Positions 40,968 through 51,489 are shown, numbered from the stretch's first letter. The stretch is 64,000 nt of DNA from Chloroflexota bacterium (GCA_009837355.1 VXTR01000068.1:224178-288177); one strand, 5' to 3'. The notes: generated by a model not told the origin, from the sequence alone. Made by a program: numbers and translations.

Positions 40968-42143
40968 CTAGCCCGTCGCCAGCACCACCGTTCCAGTCGA
41001 TGATAGCGAGCCGCCTGTGCCGTTCACGATGCTGGTAGCGGCCGGCTGCTCCGACGAGCCCTTGCGATGGACTTGCCGATCCCCGCACTCGCCCCGCAGC
41101 TGCCGTACCGCTTCCACGAGCAGGAAGCTGCCGTACATGCCCGGGTGAGAGTAGGACAGGCCGCCGCCGTTGGTATTCAGCGCGAAGTCACCGCCGGGCG
41201 CGGTGCGCTGGTCGGCTACGAAGTCAGGCCCTTCACCCGGCCCGCAGAACCCCAGTCCCTCCAGGGTAACCAACGTGGTGTAGGTGAACGAGTCGTAAAT
41301 CATCGTGTGGTCGATGTCGGCGTGCGTCAGGCCGGCCCGTTCCAGTGCCCGCGGGCCAGTCTCCCGCGACCAGGTGGACGTATGGTCCGGCATAAAGCTG
41401 ATGAGATTATGGTCGTGCCCTTCGGCGGCGCCTAGCACCCACACCGGCTCCTTCTTACAATTCTGCGCCTTCTCCGCCGTGGTCACGATGATTGCCGCCC
41501 CCGAGTCGGTAACCAGGCAGCAGTCGAACAGGTGGAAAGGCCAGGCCACCCAGCGCGAGTTGTGGTAGTCGTCAAAGGACATCGGCGTTTCGTGCATATA
41601 CGCCACCGGGTTCAGGTTGGCCCACTTGCGGGTGGAAACGGCGATTTCTGCCAGCGCCTGCCGGGTCCGTTCCTCGCCGTACTCGTGCATGTACCTGGTG
41701 CAGGCCATGGCGTAGTTGATGGGCTGCCCAATCATCCCGTAGGGCGTCTCGTACTGCGCCACCGGCAAGTTCCGGTCCGGTGGCACTGGCGCGCGCGTGG
41801 AACGTCCCGCCTGGCCGTGGGTAATCAGCACCGTGTCGCAGTAGCCGGCCCGGATGGCCGCCGCGGCGTGGGCCACATGGATCACAAAGGAAGAACCACC
41901 CACGGAAGTATTGTCCGTGAAAGAGGGCTCCAGCCCGAAGTACTCAGCTGTAACCAGCGTGCTGAAGCCCGCAGTCATCAGGCCGTTCACGTCGGACAGG
42001 GACAGCCCGGCATCCTCCAAAGCGTTGTACGCCGCCTCGGCATGGTGTTGCAGCGAGGATTTGTCGGGCACCGTGCCCATTACGTCGGATTCGGCGACGC
42101 CCACGATGGCGATGTCGCGTTCACGTTGTGCGGTGCTGGCCAT
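40968..42143 (-). CDS. thiolase family protein (SCP2/lipid-transfer thiolase-like)
   Basis: IAIVGVAESDVMG...AAYNALEDAGLSLSDVNGLMTAG...NTNGGGLSYSHPGMYG. Confidence 0.85.
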   Translation of the reverse strand: MASTAQRERDIAIVGVAESDVMGTVPDKSSLQHHAEAAYNALEDAGLSLSDVNGLMTAGFSTLVTAEYFGLEPSFTDNTSVGGSSFVIHVAHAAAAIRAGYCDTVLITHGQAGRSTRAPVPPDRNLPVAQYETPYGMIGQPINYAMACTRYMHEYGEERTRQALAEIAVSTRKWANLNPVAYMHETPMSFDDYHNSRWVAWPFHLFDCCLVTDSGAAIIVTTAEKAQNCKKEPVWVLGAAEGHDHNLISFMPDHTSTWSRETGPRALERAGLTHADIDHTMIYDSFTYTTLVTLEGLGFCGPGEGPDFVADQRTAPGGDFALNTNGGGLSYSHPGMYGSFLLVEAVRQLRGECGDRQVHRKGSSEQPAATSIVNGTGGSLSSTGTVVLATG

Positions 42144-42328
42144 ATGTTCACTCCCGGTCTGGCATCTCGTTCGGCCACGTCAGGCTGGTGCCGGTTACGC
42201 CAAAACAGCGCCGATGATGGTACAGCATTACCCGCCCGGCGGCAATCGCCCCGGCGCTCCGCCTCCCCTCCCTGTGCTAAAATGACCTAATCTTACGGAT
42301 GCGCCCTTCATCCCATCGGATTAGATCT

Positions 42329-43093
42329 ATGCCGCATAACTTCTGGATGATTAATTGCAGCGAGCGGAACTTCGACATTACCCGTGACCTGGGCTTTATG
42401 CAGCAGGGCCTTAAGGCCGAATATCGCCGTAAAGTCCAGCGCGTCGAGCCCGGTGACCGCATTATCTATTACGTAAACGGCGCCCGGACTTTCACCGCCA
42501 CCGCTACGGTGACCAAGGGATACGAAGAGGTCGGTACTGGTCCCTGGGTCAAGGAAGGTCGCGCTTCATTGCCCTGGCGCATCGGCATCAAGCCCGACAT
42601 TGTCCTTGACCGGAAACAGTACATCAACGCCGGCCTCATCGCCTACCGCCTGGAATACCTGCGGAAATGGCCCCCGGAAGATTGGTACCTGGCTTTTCAG
42701 GGCAACCTGCACCTGCTGTCCAAGGGCGATTTCTTCCTCCTCGAAAGCGAGATGCTGAAACTGCGGGACGGCCGGGAGACAGCCATCCGGCAAATCGACG
42801 CCGAGCTGGCCGCCGAAGAAGAACGCGTCCGAGCTCTCCGGGAACGCCGCCGCCGTACCTCCGAGCGTAACCCGGACCGCGCTTCGGACCAGTCCCACGA
42901 CGCGCGAACCTCGGAAGTCTCGTCCCGTCAATCGGATGAATCCCAAGCCGGCTCATCACCCATCGAATCCGATGCCGAGTCGCCCTCGGCCCCGGCTGGC
43001 AATACTCGTGCCGGTGGCCGTAACCGTCGCCATCAGCCCCGGCCGCGCAAACGACGCGCCTCTGCCAACGAGCCAAAGCACGACGCCAACTAG
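42329..43093 (+). CDS. EVE-domain (PUA-like) protein with basic disordered tail
   Basis: FWMINCSERNFDITRDLGFMQQGLKAEYRRKVQRVEPGDRIIYYVNGARTFTATATVT; R-rich tail. Confidence 0.75.
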   Translation: MPHNFWMINCSERNFDITRDLGFMQQGLKAEYRRKVQRVEPGDRIIYYVNGARTFTATATVTKGYEEVGTGPWVKEGRASLPWRIGIKPDIVLDRKQYINAGLIAYRLEYLRKWPPEDWYLAFQGNLHLLSKGDFFLLESEMLKLRDGRETAIRQIDAELAAEEERVRALRERRRRTSERNPDRASDQSHDARTSEVSSRQSDESQAGSSPIESDAESPSAPAGNTRAGGRNRRHQPRPRKRRASANEPKHDAN

Positions 43094-43101
43094 CCGCTTC
43101 C

Positions 43102-44271
43102 TCAGCGGGCCAGCGCCTGCCGAATCTCGCACAGCGCCGATTCGTCCTGCTCTGTCTCCCGCGCCGAGTCGAGAGCTGCTCGCGCTTCTGGACCTCCGAT
43201 GCGCCCCAAGGCCCAGGCAGCATGCTGCCGTACCAGCGGGGGCAGTCCCCCGGATACCGACACTGCTCGCGCCAACGCCGGTACGGCTGATGTATCCCCG
43301 ACGTTCCCAAGAGCAACGCAGGCGTTCCGCTGCATCCCGGTCCACTTGGCCCGCATTATTGGCGTGCCCGCGAACCGCCGGCGAAAATCGGCTTCCGTCA
43401 TTTCCAGCAGTTCAATCAGGTCCAGCGCCGACAGGTCGCGCCGGCCGAAGTTGGAATCATCAGCGGCTTTGGCCTTCCGATTGACCGGGCAGACCTCCTG
43501 GCAAATATCGCAGCCGAATACCCAGTTGCCCATTCCCTCCCGCAACTCGCGGGGTATTGTCCCCTTGTGCTCAATGGTGAGGTAGCTGATGCACCGGCGG
43601 TTGTCCACCACATACGGCGCGACGATAGCGTCGGTGGGGCAGGCCGGCATGCAGCGAGTGCACTGCCCACAGTTTTTCGACAGCGGCGCGTCCGGTGTCA
43701 GGTCCAGGTCGGTAATAATCTGCCCCAGCAGCAACCAGGAGCCGAAACTGGGATTCAGCACGTTGCCGTTCTTGCCGAACCAGCCGAGGCCGGCGCGGCC
43801 GGCGGCTGCCCGGTCCAGCATCGGCCCATCATCCACGAACCAGCGCGCGCCGATATTCGTGTCCGCGTCTTGCAGCAGCGGATGCTCAGACAAGGCTATC
43901 ACCAGCCGGCGCATTCGCCGTTTCATCAGGCGGTGATAGTCCCTTCCCCGGGCGTAACGGGCAACTCGCCCTGCCCCCGGCGTCTCGCTGTCCTCAGAGT
44001 CGGGATAGTAGTTGAGGCCGAGACAGATGATGGAACGCGCGCCCGGCAGCAGTTCCTCCGGGGAGGTTCCGCGCCGCACTCGCGATTTCGTGAACCAGGG
44101 CAGGCCGTCCATCATCCCTTCGTCGATGCGGCGCAGCGCGATGGCCCGGTCCGCCACAAACTCGGCGGCATCGGTGACGGCCACCAGGTCAAAACCGACT
44201 TCGCGGGCCAGCCGGTCCACCAGCTTGCGCCAAGCGGCGCGACTAACGGAATCGTTAGGCTTGACGTTCAC
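43102..44271 (-). CDS. queG: epoxyqueuosine reductase with C-terminal HEAT repeats
   Basis: SIICLGLNYYP, FGKNGNVLNPSFGSWLLLGQI, CGQCTRCMPACPTDAIV, CDICQEVCPVNRKA; GTG start overlapping dcd stop. Confidence 0.92.
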   Translation of the reverse strand: MNVKPNDSVSRAAWRKLVDRLAREVGFDLVAVTDAAEFVADRAIALRRIDEGMMDGLPWFTKSRVRRGTSPEELLPGARSIICLGLNYYPDSEDSETPGAGRVARYARGRDYHRLMKRRMRRLVIALSEHPLLQDADTNIGARWFVDDGPMLDRAAAGRAGLGWFGKNGNVLNPSFGSWLLLGQIITDLDLTPDAPLSKNCGQCTRCMPACPTDAIVAPYVVDNRRCISYLTIEHKGTIPRELREGMGNWVFGCDICQEVCPVNRKAKAADDSNFGRRDLSALDLIELLEMTEADFRRRFAGTPIMRAKWTGMQRNACVALGNVGDTSAVPALARAVSVSGGLPPLVRQHAAWALGRIGGPEARAALDSARETEQDESALCEIRQALAR

Positions 44272-44819
44272 AGGTTCTCGTTCCGGTAGCGTCCCGTGTA
44301 GCCTTCTGGGTCCGGGGCCGCCAGCGGGAAAAATACCAGTTGCGCCACTCGGGCGTTCCGTTCCAGCCGGAACCCTGCCGGATGGTGAACCGTCAAAAGC
44401 GCCTGGGAACGCCCGGAATAGCCACCGTCCCATACGGCGGTATGGATGGCAACACCGGCGCGTAACAGGCTGGAACGAGGCCGGGCCAAAGCCATCAAAT
44501 GGCGGGGGATGTTGACGATTTCGTTGAACGTAATGAGGTAAGGTCCCGGGGTCAGTAAAACCCAGCCGTCGCCGTCGAATAGCTCTTCAACTGTGTTCGG
44601 CAACTTCCGGTCGGCATCGGCTACACCAATGCTGCCGGGCGCAGTCTCGCCATGAAAGTTCGCAACCGAGCGCAGTGTCAGATCAAACCCGTTGGGTTGC
44701 AGCTGCAGTCCCAGGTCGATATAGCCGGCCACTAGCGCCGGGTCCCCGTCAATCAAGCCCGCGATGGCGTCCCGGTTCAAGGCTCCTGGATGGGTAATGT
44801 CAAAGGGGCTCATGTCCAC
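44268..44819 (-). CDS. dcd: dCTP deaminase / dUTPase-like
   Basis: LQPNGFDLTLRSVANF...ARPRSSLLRAGVAIHTAVWDGGYSGRSQALLTV. Confidence 0.88.
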   Translation of the reverse strand: MDMSPFDITHPGALNRDAIAGLIDGDPALVAGYIDLGLQLQPNGFDLTLRSVANFHGETAPGSIGVADADRKLPNTVEELFDGDGWVLLTPGPYLITFNEIVNIPRHLMALARPRSSLLRAGVAIHTAVWDGGYSGRSQALLTVHHPAGFRLERNARVAQLVFFPLAAPDPEGYTGRYRNENL

Positions 44820-44889
44820 AGCCGGCAGTCAGCCCGCCCGTGCCTGCGTTGACCGGCAACATGGCGGGCTGTTTCATCCTGTGCTTGTT

Positions 44890-46515
44890 TTAGTCGTGCA
44901 TGAAATCCTGGATGTCGGCCGGCAAGGGTTCGTACTTGGGAATCTCTGTGATGATAGCCTGCGTGGTCAGCAACATACCTGCGACCGAGCCGGCGTTGCG
45001 CAACGCCGACCGGGTTACCTTGGCCGGATCAATGATGCCCCGGTCAACCATGCCGGTGTAATCCCCCTGGTCGGCGTCGAAGCCGTAGTCGCCATCGCCG
45101 TTGCGCACGTTCTCCACCACGACCTCGCCCTTGTACCCTGCGTTCTGCGCGATGGTGTTGAGCGGGGCTTCCAGAGCGTCACGCACCAGCTTGACCCCTA
45201 CTGCTTCATCCCCTGATGTACTGTTCATCACGCCGTCCAGCATGGCTTGCGCCCTCAACAGTGAGACTCCGCCGCCGGGTATCACGCCCTCCTCAACGGC
45301 GGCGCGGGTGGATGCCAGCGCGTCCTCGGTGCGGCTCTTTCGCTCGTTGAGTTCCGGCTCCGTGGCCGCGCCCACCCTGATGACCGCAACGCCTCCGGCC
45401 AGGTTGGCCAGCCGCTCCTGCAGCTTCTCCCGGTCGTAGTCGGAGGTGGTGTCCTCAATCTGCACCCGCAGCTCGGCCACCCGGTCGGTAAGCTGGTCGT
45501 CACTCCCCCGGCCCTCAACGATGGTGGTTTCGTCTTTCGTTGCCACCAGCCGTCGGGCGGAACCGAGGTGCTCCAGAGATACGTCTTCCAGACGCATACC
45601 GGCGTCGTTAGTGATGACCGTGCCTCCCGTCATTATGGCCAGGTCTTCCAACAGGGCCTTGCGTCGTTCGCCAAAGCCGGGCGCTTTCACGGCTAGGCTG
45701 CTGACGGTCCCCCGCAGCTTGTTGACTACCAGCGTAGCCAGCGCCTCGCCTTCTACGTCCTCGGCGATAATGACCAGCGGGCGCCGGGCGCTCTGGGCCA
45801 CCGCTTCCAGGGTCGGCACCACGTCCGCCGCTGCGGAAAGCTTCTGGTCGGTCAGCAGGAAAAGCGGTTCGTCCAGGGAGGTCTCCATCCGGTCCGGGTC
45901 GGTGATGAAGTGGGGCGACAGGTAGCCCCGATCCAGCCGCATCCCTTCTACCACGTCCAGTTCGTCGGTCAGGCCGCGGCTTTCCTCCACGGTGATGATG
46001 CCTTCGCGCCCTACCTTGTCCATCGCGTCCGCGATGAGTTCGGCGATGGCTTCCTCGTGGGCTGACAGCGCGGCCACCCGCGCCACCTGCTCCCGGCTTT
46101 CCACCGCCACCGCCTGTGCGCTGATTTGCTCGCTCACCGCGCCAACGGCTTTGTCAATGCCCGATTTCAACGCCAGCGGGTTGGCCCCCGCGGCAACGTT
46201 CATAAATCCGCCCTGGATGATGGAGCGTGCCAGCACCACCGAAGTGGTGGTTCCGTCGCCAACCACGTCGTTGGTCTTGGCGGCGGCCTCCTTGACCACC
46301 TGCGCGCCCATGTTCTCATAAGGGTCGGGCAGCTCTACTTCCTTGGCTATGGTAACGCCGTCGCTGCACACCACCGGCAGCGTCCAGACGCGTCCCAGGA
46401 TGACGTTGCGCCCGCTGGGGCCCAAAGTAAGCGCTACTACGCGCCCCAGTTGATCAACGCCGCTCATCAGGCTCTGTCGCGCGGCTTCGTCGAAAATTAG
46501 CTGCTTTTCAGGCAT
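44890..46515 (-). CDS. groL: chaperonin GroEL (divergent, no GGM tail)
   Basis: [61 protein letters not shown]; ends ...[10 protein letters not shown]. Confidence 0.93.
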   Translation of the reverse strand: MPEKQLIFDEAARQSLMSGVDQLGRVVALTLGPSGRNVILGRVWTLPVVCSDGVTIAKEVELPDPYENMGAQVVKEAAAKTNDVVGDGTTTSVVLARSIIQGGFMNVAAGANPLALKSGIDKAVGAVSEQISAQAVAVESREQVARVAALSAHEEAIAELIADAMDKVGREGIITVEESRGLTDELDVVEGMRLDRGYLSPHFITDPDRMETSLDEPLFLLTDQKLSAAADVVPTLEAVAQSARRPLVIIAEDVEGEALATLVVNKLRGTVSSLAVKAPGFGERRKALLEDLAIMTGGTVITNDAGMRLEDVSLEHLGSARRLVATKDETTIVEGRGSDDQLTDRVAELRVQIEDTTSDYDREKLQERLANLAGGVAVIRVGAATEPELNERKSRTEDALASTRAAVEEGVIPGGGVSLLRAQAMLDGVMNSTSGDEAVGVKLVRDALEAPLNTIAQNAGYKGEVVVENVRNGDGDYGFDADQGDYTGMVDRGIIDPAKVTRSALRNAGSVAGMLLTTQAIITEIPKYEPLPADIQDFMHD

Positions 46516-46620
46516 TGCTGGAATCCTCCGGCCTATAGGTCTCGATACACGCTTTTCGCAAGATGATGACGGGATTATCCGTCCCGACACCGAAATTTTC
46601 GCACAAGTTTGTCCACGCTA

Positions 46621-46649
46621 ATTGTCCGCAACACCGCTGAAATTGTCAA
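46621..46649 (-). promoter_or_regulatory. sigma70-type promoter for groL
   Basis: Minus TTGACA (46644-46649)-17 nt-GACAAT (46621-46626). Confidence 0.5.
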
Positions 46650-46665
46650 CCGACGGATGACAATT
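46641..46665. promoter_or_regulatory. inverted repeat with CIRCE-like geometry between groL and rpsT
   Basis: AATTGTCA-N9-TGACAATT, perfect 8-bp arms, overlapping the groL -35. Confidence 0.55.
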
Positions 46666-46721
46666 CGTTCCCGCTTTGATACCATCTATTTCCTGAATTA
46701 CAGCATTGAGGAGCGTTTCCA

Positions 46722-46976
46722 TTGCCAGCTCAAAAGGCCCACCGTCAATCAGTTAAGCGCTACGCCCGCAATTTGAGCGTGCGCCGCACCACCCGTACCG
46801 CCATCGGACAAGCCCGCCGGGCGTTGGACGCCGGCTCTTCCGACTCCGAGGCAGCGGTTCGCAAGGCCATGAGCCTGCTCGACATCGCCGTTCGCAAGGG
46901 CGTGTTGCACAAGAACAACGCCTCCCGGCGCAAAGGCCGCTTGGTCGCTGCTCTCAACCGCGCCCAAACCGATTAA
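46722..46976 (+). CDS. rpsT: 30S ribosomal protein S20 (TTG start)
   Basis: MPAQKAHRQSVKRYARNLSVRRTTRTAIGQARRAL...LHKNNASRRKGRL. Confidence 0.9.
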   Translation: MPAQKAHRQSVKRYARNLSVRRTTRTAIGQARRALDAGSSDSEAAVRKAMSLLDIAVRKGVLHKNNASRRKGRLVAALNRAQTD

Positions 46977-47125
46977 TTCGCCCCTGCTCGCGGCCCGCGC
47001 CTGCTGTTGACGGGCGCATTCGCCCTTTTCGCAGCATCCCCTCTTCCTTGATGGGAGAAGGCCGGAGCCTGCCCCGTACTTGATACGAGCGTGAGGGCGG
47101 ATCGAGAGACCCTGACTTTATGGTG

Positions 47126-47154
47126 TTGACAACCCTCCCACGGCAAGGTAGTAT
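47126..47154 (+). promoter_or_regulatory. sigma70-type promoter of lexA
   Basis: TTGACA-17 nt-TAGTAT upstream of lexA. Confidence 0.6.
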
Positions 47155-47214
47155 ATCCGTGCCAAACAAACGTTGCATTTATCAGCGTCAAACGCGGTGA
47201 GGAGGTAGTCCATT

Positions 47215-47868
47215 ATGCCGTCGAATAAACAGTTGCGACCACGTCAGAAGCGGATGCTCGAATTCATTGAGCAGTTCCTCGAAGAAAACGGAATGCCGCC
47301 TACGGTGCGCGATATCCAGCGCGGCTGCGAAATCAGCAGCACCTCAGTGGTGGACTATAATCTCCGCCTGCTGGAGCGGGATGGCTATCTCAAGCGCCGC
47401 TCCGAAATCGCCCGTGGCATCGAGCTCCTGGACGAAACCGGCCTTCCCGTTACTAACGGCGTCGCTCGCGTCCAGATTGTCGGCAGTATCGCCGCCGGCC
47501 AACCCATCCCCGCGCTGTCCTCCGAAGGCGATGCCGGCGCTGCCGAGTTCGACATCGTCGAAGTCCGCCCCGAGCTGAAAAAGAAGCACGGCACCCTGTT
47601 CGCCCTGTCCGTCAAGGGTACCTCCATGATTGACGCCCTCATTGATGATGGCGACGTCGTGGTAATCACCCCCACCAACGCCGCCCGCAACGGCGATATG
47701 GTGGTGGCCTGGCTCAAGGAAGAAGAAGAGGCCACTCTCAAAAAGTTCTATCGGGAGGGTGACCGCGTTCGTCTCCAACCGGCCAACAGCACCATGGAAC
47801 CCATCTACGCCGACATGGGCAATGTGGAAGTACGAGGTCGTGTGGTGGAAGTCCTCCGCCAGTTCTAA
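47215..47868 (+). CDS. lexA: SOS repressor LexA
   Basis: QKRMLEFIEQFLEENGMPPTVRDIQRGCEISSTSVVDYNL...GSIAAGQPIPA...VKGTSMIDALIDDGDVVVI. Confidence 0.95.
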   Translation: MPSNKQLRPRQKRMLEFIEQFLEENGMPPTVRDIQRGCEISSTSVVDYNLRLLERDGYLKRRSEIARGIELLDETGLPVTNGVARVQIVGSIAAGQPIPALSSEGDAGAAEFDIVEVRPELKKKHGTLFALSVKGTSMIDALIDDGDVVVITPTNAARNGDMVVAWLKEEEEATLKKFYREGDRVRLQPANSTMEPIYADMGNVEVRGRVVEVLRQF

Positions 47869-47893
47869 CCCGCTGTCCACCCACTGCCACAAC

Positions 47894-47923
47894 GAAGGGG
47901 GAGAGTAACTACTCTCCCCCTTC
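47894..47923. terminator. terminator between convergent lexA and nrtS-like genes
   Basis: GAAGGGGGAGAG-TAACTA-CTCTCCCCCTTC, 12-bp stem. Confidence 0.75.
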
Positions 47924-47933
47924 TCTTATTCGC

Positions 47934-48245
47934 CTAATTCCGGCTGTTGGACAGCGCGCCATACGTCGCCACCAGGAATGGCACGCAATAGGTCAGGGGA
48001 ATTTTCCACGCCAAGTCTCCCCCAATCTGCCCGGATATGATGGTGTCGCCCTGGTTCAATGCGGTCAACGCCGTGCCGACTACTATGCTGGCAATCAGCG
48101 AACGCTTGAGCATCGGCCGATGCTGCAGCGCGCACCGCAGGCATTTGGTGATGCCCTCGGTCTCGCCCCGGGGCCGGAAAGTGTAGCTCCCCTTCCGTCC
48201 CGTAGGCCGGCTGCATTTCTGGCACGAATTGACGGATGCAGACAT
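47934..48245 (-). CDS. NrtS-like nitrate/nitrite transporter domain with N-terminal zinc-ribbon-like Cys pairs
   Basis: MSASVNSCQKCSRPTGRKGSYTFRP...ITKCLRCALQHRPMLKRSLIASIVVGTALTALNQGDTIISG...WKIPLTYCVPFLVATYGALSNSR. Confidence 0.7.
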   Translation of the reverse strand: MSASVNSCQKCSRPTGRKGSYTFRPRGETEGITKCLRCALQHRPMLKRSLIASIVVGTALTALNQGDTIISGQIGGDLAWKIPLTYCVPFLVATYGALSNSRN

Positions 48246-48246
48246 C

Positions 48247-49221
48247 TCAATTGGGTCCCTCCGGCGCGTACGGCGACGGCGCTGTGCCCCGGAATACCCG
48301 CGTTGGCTGCCACAGGTCGCTGTCGGGCCGGTACTCCAGTATCGCCAGGAACACCCCGTCCCTGCTGTATGCCCGCCTTTGTTCATATTCACCCTGCGCG
48401 CCGCCGTGCTCGACTCCGCTAACTCCCTGGCCATGGCCAATGGCCCGTTCCGCGTCTCCTGTGACGGTCATCGGCGCCAGCTCTTGTAGCGCCCAATCGA
48501 CCGGGTGCAGGTGCTTCTGCCATCCGTCGCCGTTCCCTGCCTCGCCTGCCGCATCGGCCAGCGATTCCAGCGTAAGGCTGCTTTCCGCAGTGAACTGGCC
48601 GCAAGACAGCCGGCTCAGTTGCGTAACGTACCCTCCGCAGCCCAATGCCTCGCCCAGGTCATGGGCGATGGATCGCAGGTATGTTCCCTTTCCGCAGTCA
48701 ACCGTCAGCCGCAGATACGGCAGCGCAATTTCGTCAATGCTGATGGTGCTGACCTCAACCTGCCGTGGCGCTCGCTCGACTTCTTTGCCCGATCGTGCCA
48801 GCTCGTAGAGCCGTCGGCCGTCCACCTTGATTGCGCTGTACATCGGCGGCACCTGCTCAATCTTGCCTACGAACCCCTCCAGAGCCGCCGCGATTTCCTC
48901 CCGCGTCAAACCTTCGGGATTGGCAATCTCGGTGATGGCGCCTTCGGCGTCGTAGGTGGTGCTGGCCGCTCCCAGTCGCATCGTCATTCGGTAACGCTTC
49001 CACCCCGACACTACCTGCTCCATCAGCCGGGTGGCCTGGCCGAAGCAGATGGGCAATACGCCCTCCGCCAGTGGATCAATGGTGCCGGCGTGCCCCACCT
49101 TCTTGCGTTGCCCGGTAATGCGCTTCACTCGCCGCAGCGCTTCCATCGAAGTGATGCCCGCCGGCTTGTACAGGTTGAGAAATCCGTTCACCGCCGGCGC
49201 AGCCTGCTGGCTGCTTGACAT
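48247..49221 (-). CDS. truB: tRNA pseudouridine(55) synthase
   Basis: GFLNLYKPAGITSMEALRRVKRITGQRKKVGHAGTIDPLAEGVLPIC. Confidence 0.95.
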   Translation of the reverse strand: MSSSQQAAPAVNGFLNLYKPAGITSMEALRRVKRITGQRKKVGHAGTIDPLAEGVLPICFGQATRLMEQVVSGWKRYRMTMRLGAASTTYDAEGAITEIANPEGLTREEIAAALEGFVGKIEQVPPMYSAIKVDGRRLYELARSGKEVERAPRQVEVSTISIDEIALPYLRLTVDCGKGTYLRSIAHDLGEALGCGGYVTQLSRLSCGQFTAESSLTLESLADAAGEAGNGDGWQKHLHPVDWALQELAPMTVTGDAERAIGHGQGVSGVEHGGAQGEYEQRRAYSRDGVFLAILEYRPDSDLWQPTRVFRGTAPSPYAPEGPN

Positions 49222-49225
49222 GGTT

Positions 49226-49612
49226 TCAGCTGCCTTGTGCCGACGCTTCGGACCCACTGATGCCGGCGCTGTCCAGGTTGTCAATAATGTGCATCAACCG
49301 GTCCGCCTCCAGCATGGCGTCGTCCAGCATGAAACGTAGAAACGGCACGTAGCGCAATGCGACGCGCCCCCGCAACTCCCGACGCAGGTACGATGCGGAC
49401 GACTGGATGCCGGCCAGCGCCTCCTCCCGGATGGACTCGTCTCCCATCACGCTGACGTACACCCGCGCATTCCGCAGGTCCGACGCAGTCTGCACTTGGG
49501 TGATGGTTATGAGCCCCTTGAGACGCGGGTCGTTCACCTGCGAGGCTATCAGGTTGGAGATTTCCTCCCGCAACAACCCGTTCACGCGTTCAATGCGACG
49601 CCGGTCCGCCAT
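49226..49612 (-). CDS. rbfA: ribosome-binding factor A
   Basis: RRIERVNGLLREEISNLIASQVNDPRLKGLITITQV. Confidence 0.92.
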   Translation of the reverse strand: MADRRRIERVNGLLREEISNLIASQVNDPRLKGLITITQVQTASDLRNARVYVSVMGDESIREEALAGIQSSASYLRRELRGRVALRYVPFLRFMLDDAMLEADRLMHIIDNLDSAGISGSEASAQGS

Positions 49613-49642
49613 CTGTGATTGTGCCTCAACCGTCGCTGCCGG

Positions 49643-51451
49643 CTAATTCACCCGTTCCATACGGTAGGCCACGATTACGTCGCCTTCCTCAAACGCGTTG
49701 AATGAATCCAGCACGATCCCGCACTCGGTGCCGGCCGTCGCCTGGTTCACTTCGTCCCGGAAATGCCGCAGGCTCTCAATGTCCGTTTCCACCATCACGT
49801 CTTCCTCCCGCATCACTCTCACCGAGCCCTGACGGGTAATACGACCGTCCAGCACCCGGCAGCCGGCAATGCGCACGCCCCGCCGACCGAGGAAAATCTC
49901 GCGCACTTCGGCCCGCCCCACCACAACTTCCTCAAACTCAGGCTCGAGCATCCCGTGCAGCGCCTGCTCAACGTCCTCCAACAGCCGGTAGATTATCTGG
50001 TAGTTCCGTACCTCAACCCCCAGTCGCTCCGCGGTTCGCTCGGCACCGATTTCAAACCCCACGTTGAAAGCCAGGATGATGCCTCCGGACGCGGCCGCCA
50101 ACTGCACGTCGGAATCGCTTACCGACCCGGAGCCCGAGTGAATGACGCGCGCCTTTACGTCCCCTTCCGACATCTCTTCCACTGAGCTGACTACCGCCTC
50201 AACGCTGCCCTGCACGTCCGCTTTGACGACCAGCACTAGCTCTTTCACATCGCCGGCGTCAATCTGCTTCACCACGCTGTCCAGCGTCAGAACGGTATCC
50301 AGGTTGCCTGTACTGGCCCTCTGGCCGTTCCGGGTCGCCGTCTGCCGCGCCGTCCGCTCGTTGGTTACCACCTTCAAAATGTCGCCGGCTTCCGGCGTGT
50401 TGTTCAGGCCAATGACCACCCCGGGCGAGCCGGGTTTGATTTCTGTCATTGCTTCGCCACGCTCGTCGGTGATGGCGCGCACCCGGCCCCACGAACCGCC
50501 GGCTACGATATGGTCGCCTATCCTCAGCGTGCCCATTTGCACCAGCACCGTAGCCGTAGCCCCGCGCCTCCGGTCCAGCGTAGCCTCCACAACCACCCCG
50601 GCCGCGTCCCGGTTGGGGTTCGCCTTCAGTTCCATGACCTCTGAAAGCACCGTCAGGTTCTCCAGCAGGTCGTCCACCCCGTCGCCCGTCTGCGCGGAAA
50701 CCGGGACGGCAATGATATCGCCACCCCACTCTTCCACCAGCAGTTCCCGCTCGCTCAGCTGCCTCTTCACCACGTCCGGCTGTGCCCCGGGAAGGTCCAT
50801 CTTGTTAATGGCCACCACGATGGGCACCTCGGCGGCCTTGGCGTGATTGATTGCCTCGTCGGTCTGCGGCATTATGCCGTCGTCCGCAGCTACTACCAGC
50901 ACGGCGATGTCGGTAACCCGCGCCCCACGCGAGCGGATGGCGCTGAAGGCGGCGTGCCCCGGCGTGTCCAGAAAGGTTATCGGGCTGCCGTCCCGGTTGA
51001 TTTGATATGCTCCGATGTGCTGCGTGATGCCGCCGGCTTCCTTTTCCACTACCGACGTTTCCCGAATATAGTCCAGCAGGCTCGTCTTGCCGTGATCAAC
51101 GTGTCCCAGGATGGTAATCACTGGGGGTCGGGTCTCCAGCATTTCGTCCTGGTCGTTGGTTTCCCCGGCGCTTATTGCCGACGTATCCTCCGTCTGTTCC
51201 GCCAGCCGTGTTCGCACGCTGTACGCCGCTGCCGCCACGGTGGCAACCTGGTGGTCAATTACCTGGTTCACGGCCACCATAATGCCGTGTCGCATCAGCT
51301 GCTTGATTACGTCCACCGCCGACTGGTCCAGCAGTTCGGCCAACTCTTTTACCGTCAGCGTTTCGGGCAGCGTCAGGACGCGGGGTGTGCTGCGGCGCTG
51401 TTCGCTGCGTCGCGCTCGCCTCGGGCCCGCAGTGCGTTGTTGTGTTGTCAT
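49643..51451 (-). CDS. infB: translation initiation factor IF-2 (short form, 602 aa)
   Basis: [44 protein letters not shown]. Confidence 0.97.
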   Translation of the reverse strand: MTTQQRTAGPRRARRSEQRRSTPRVLTLPETLTVKELAELLDQSAVDVIKQLMRHGIMVAVNQVIDHQVATVAAAAYSVRTRLAEQTEDTSAISAGETNDQDEMLETRPPVITILGHVDHGKTSLLDYIRETSVVEKEAGGITQHIGAYQINRDGSPITFLDTPGHAAFSAIRSRGARVTDIAVLVVAADDGIMPQTDEAINHAKAAEVPIVVAINKMDLPGAQPDVVKRQLSERELLVEEWGGDIIAVPVSAQTGDGVDDLLENLTVLSEVMELKANPNRDAAGVVVEATLDRRRGATATVLVQMGTLRIGDHIVAGGSWGRVRAITDERGEAMTEIKPGSPGVVIGLNNTPEAGDILKVVTNERTARQTATRNGQRASTGNLDTVLTLDSVVKQIDAGDVKELVLVVKADVQGSVEAVVSSVEEMSEGDVKARVIHSGSGSVSDSDVQLAAASGGIILAFNVGFEIGAERTAERLGVEVRNYQIIYRLLEDVEQALHGMLEPEFEEVVVGRAEVREIFLGRRGVRIAGCRVLDGRITRQGSVRVMREEDVMVETDIESLRHFRDEVNQATAGTECGIVLDSFNAFEEGDVIVAYRMERVN

Positions 51452-51489
51452 AAATCACACCTCCCGCCTGATGCTATGCGTCCCGGAAG

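Noticed and set aside
47155-47214. LexA operator in front of lexA
   Set aside because: Promoter is clear but no convincing palindromic SOS box (GAAC-N4-GTTC or CGAAC-type) could be identified by eye.
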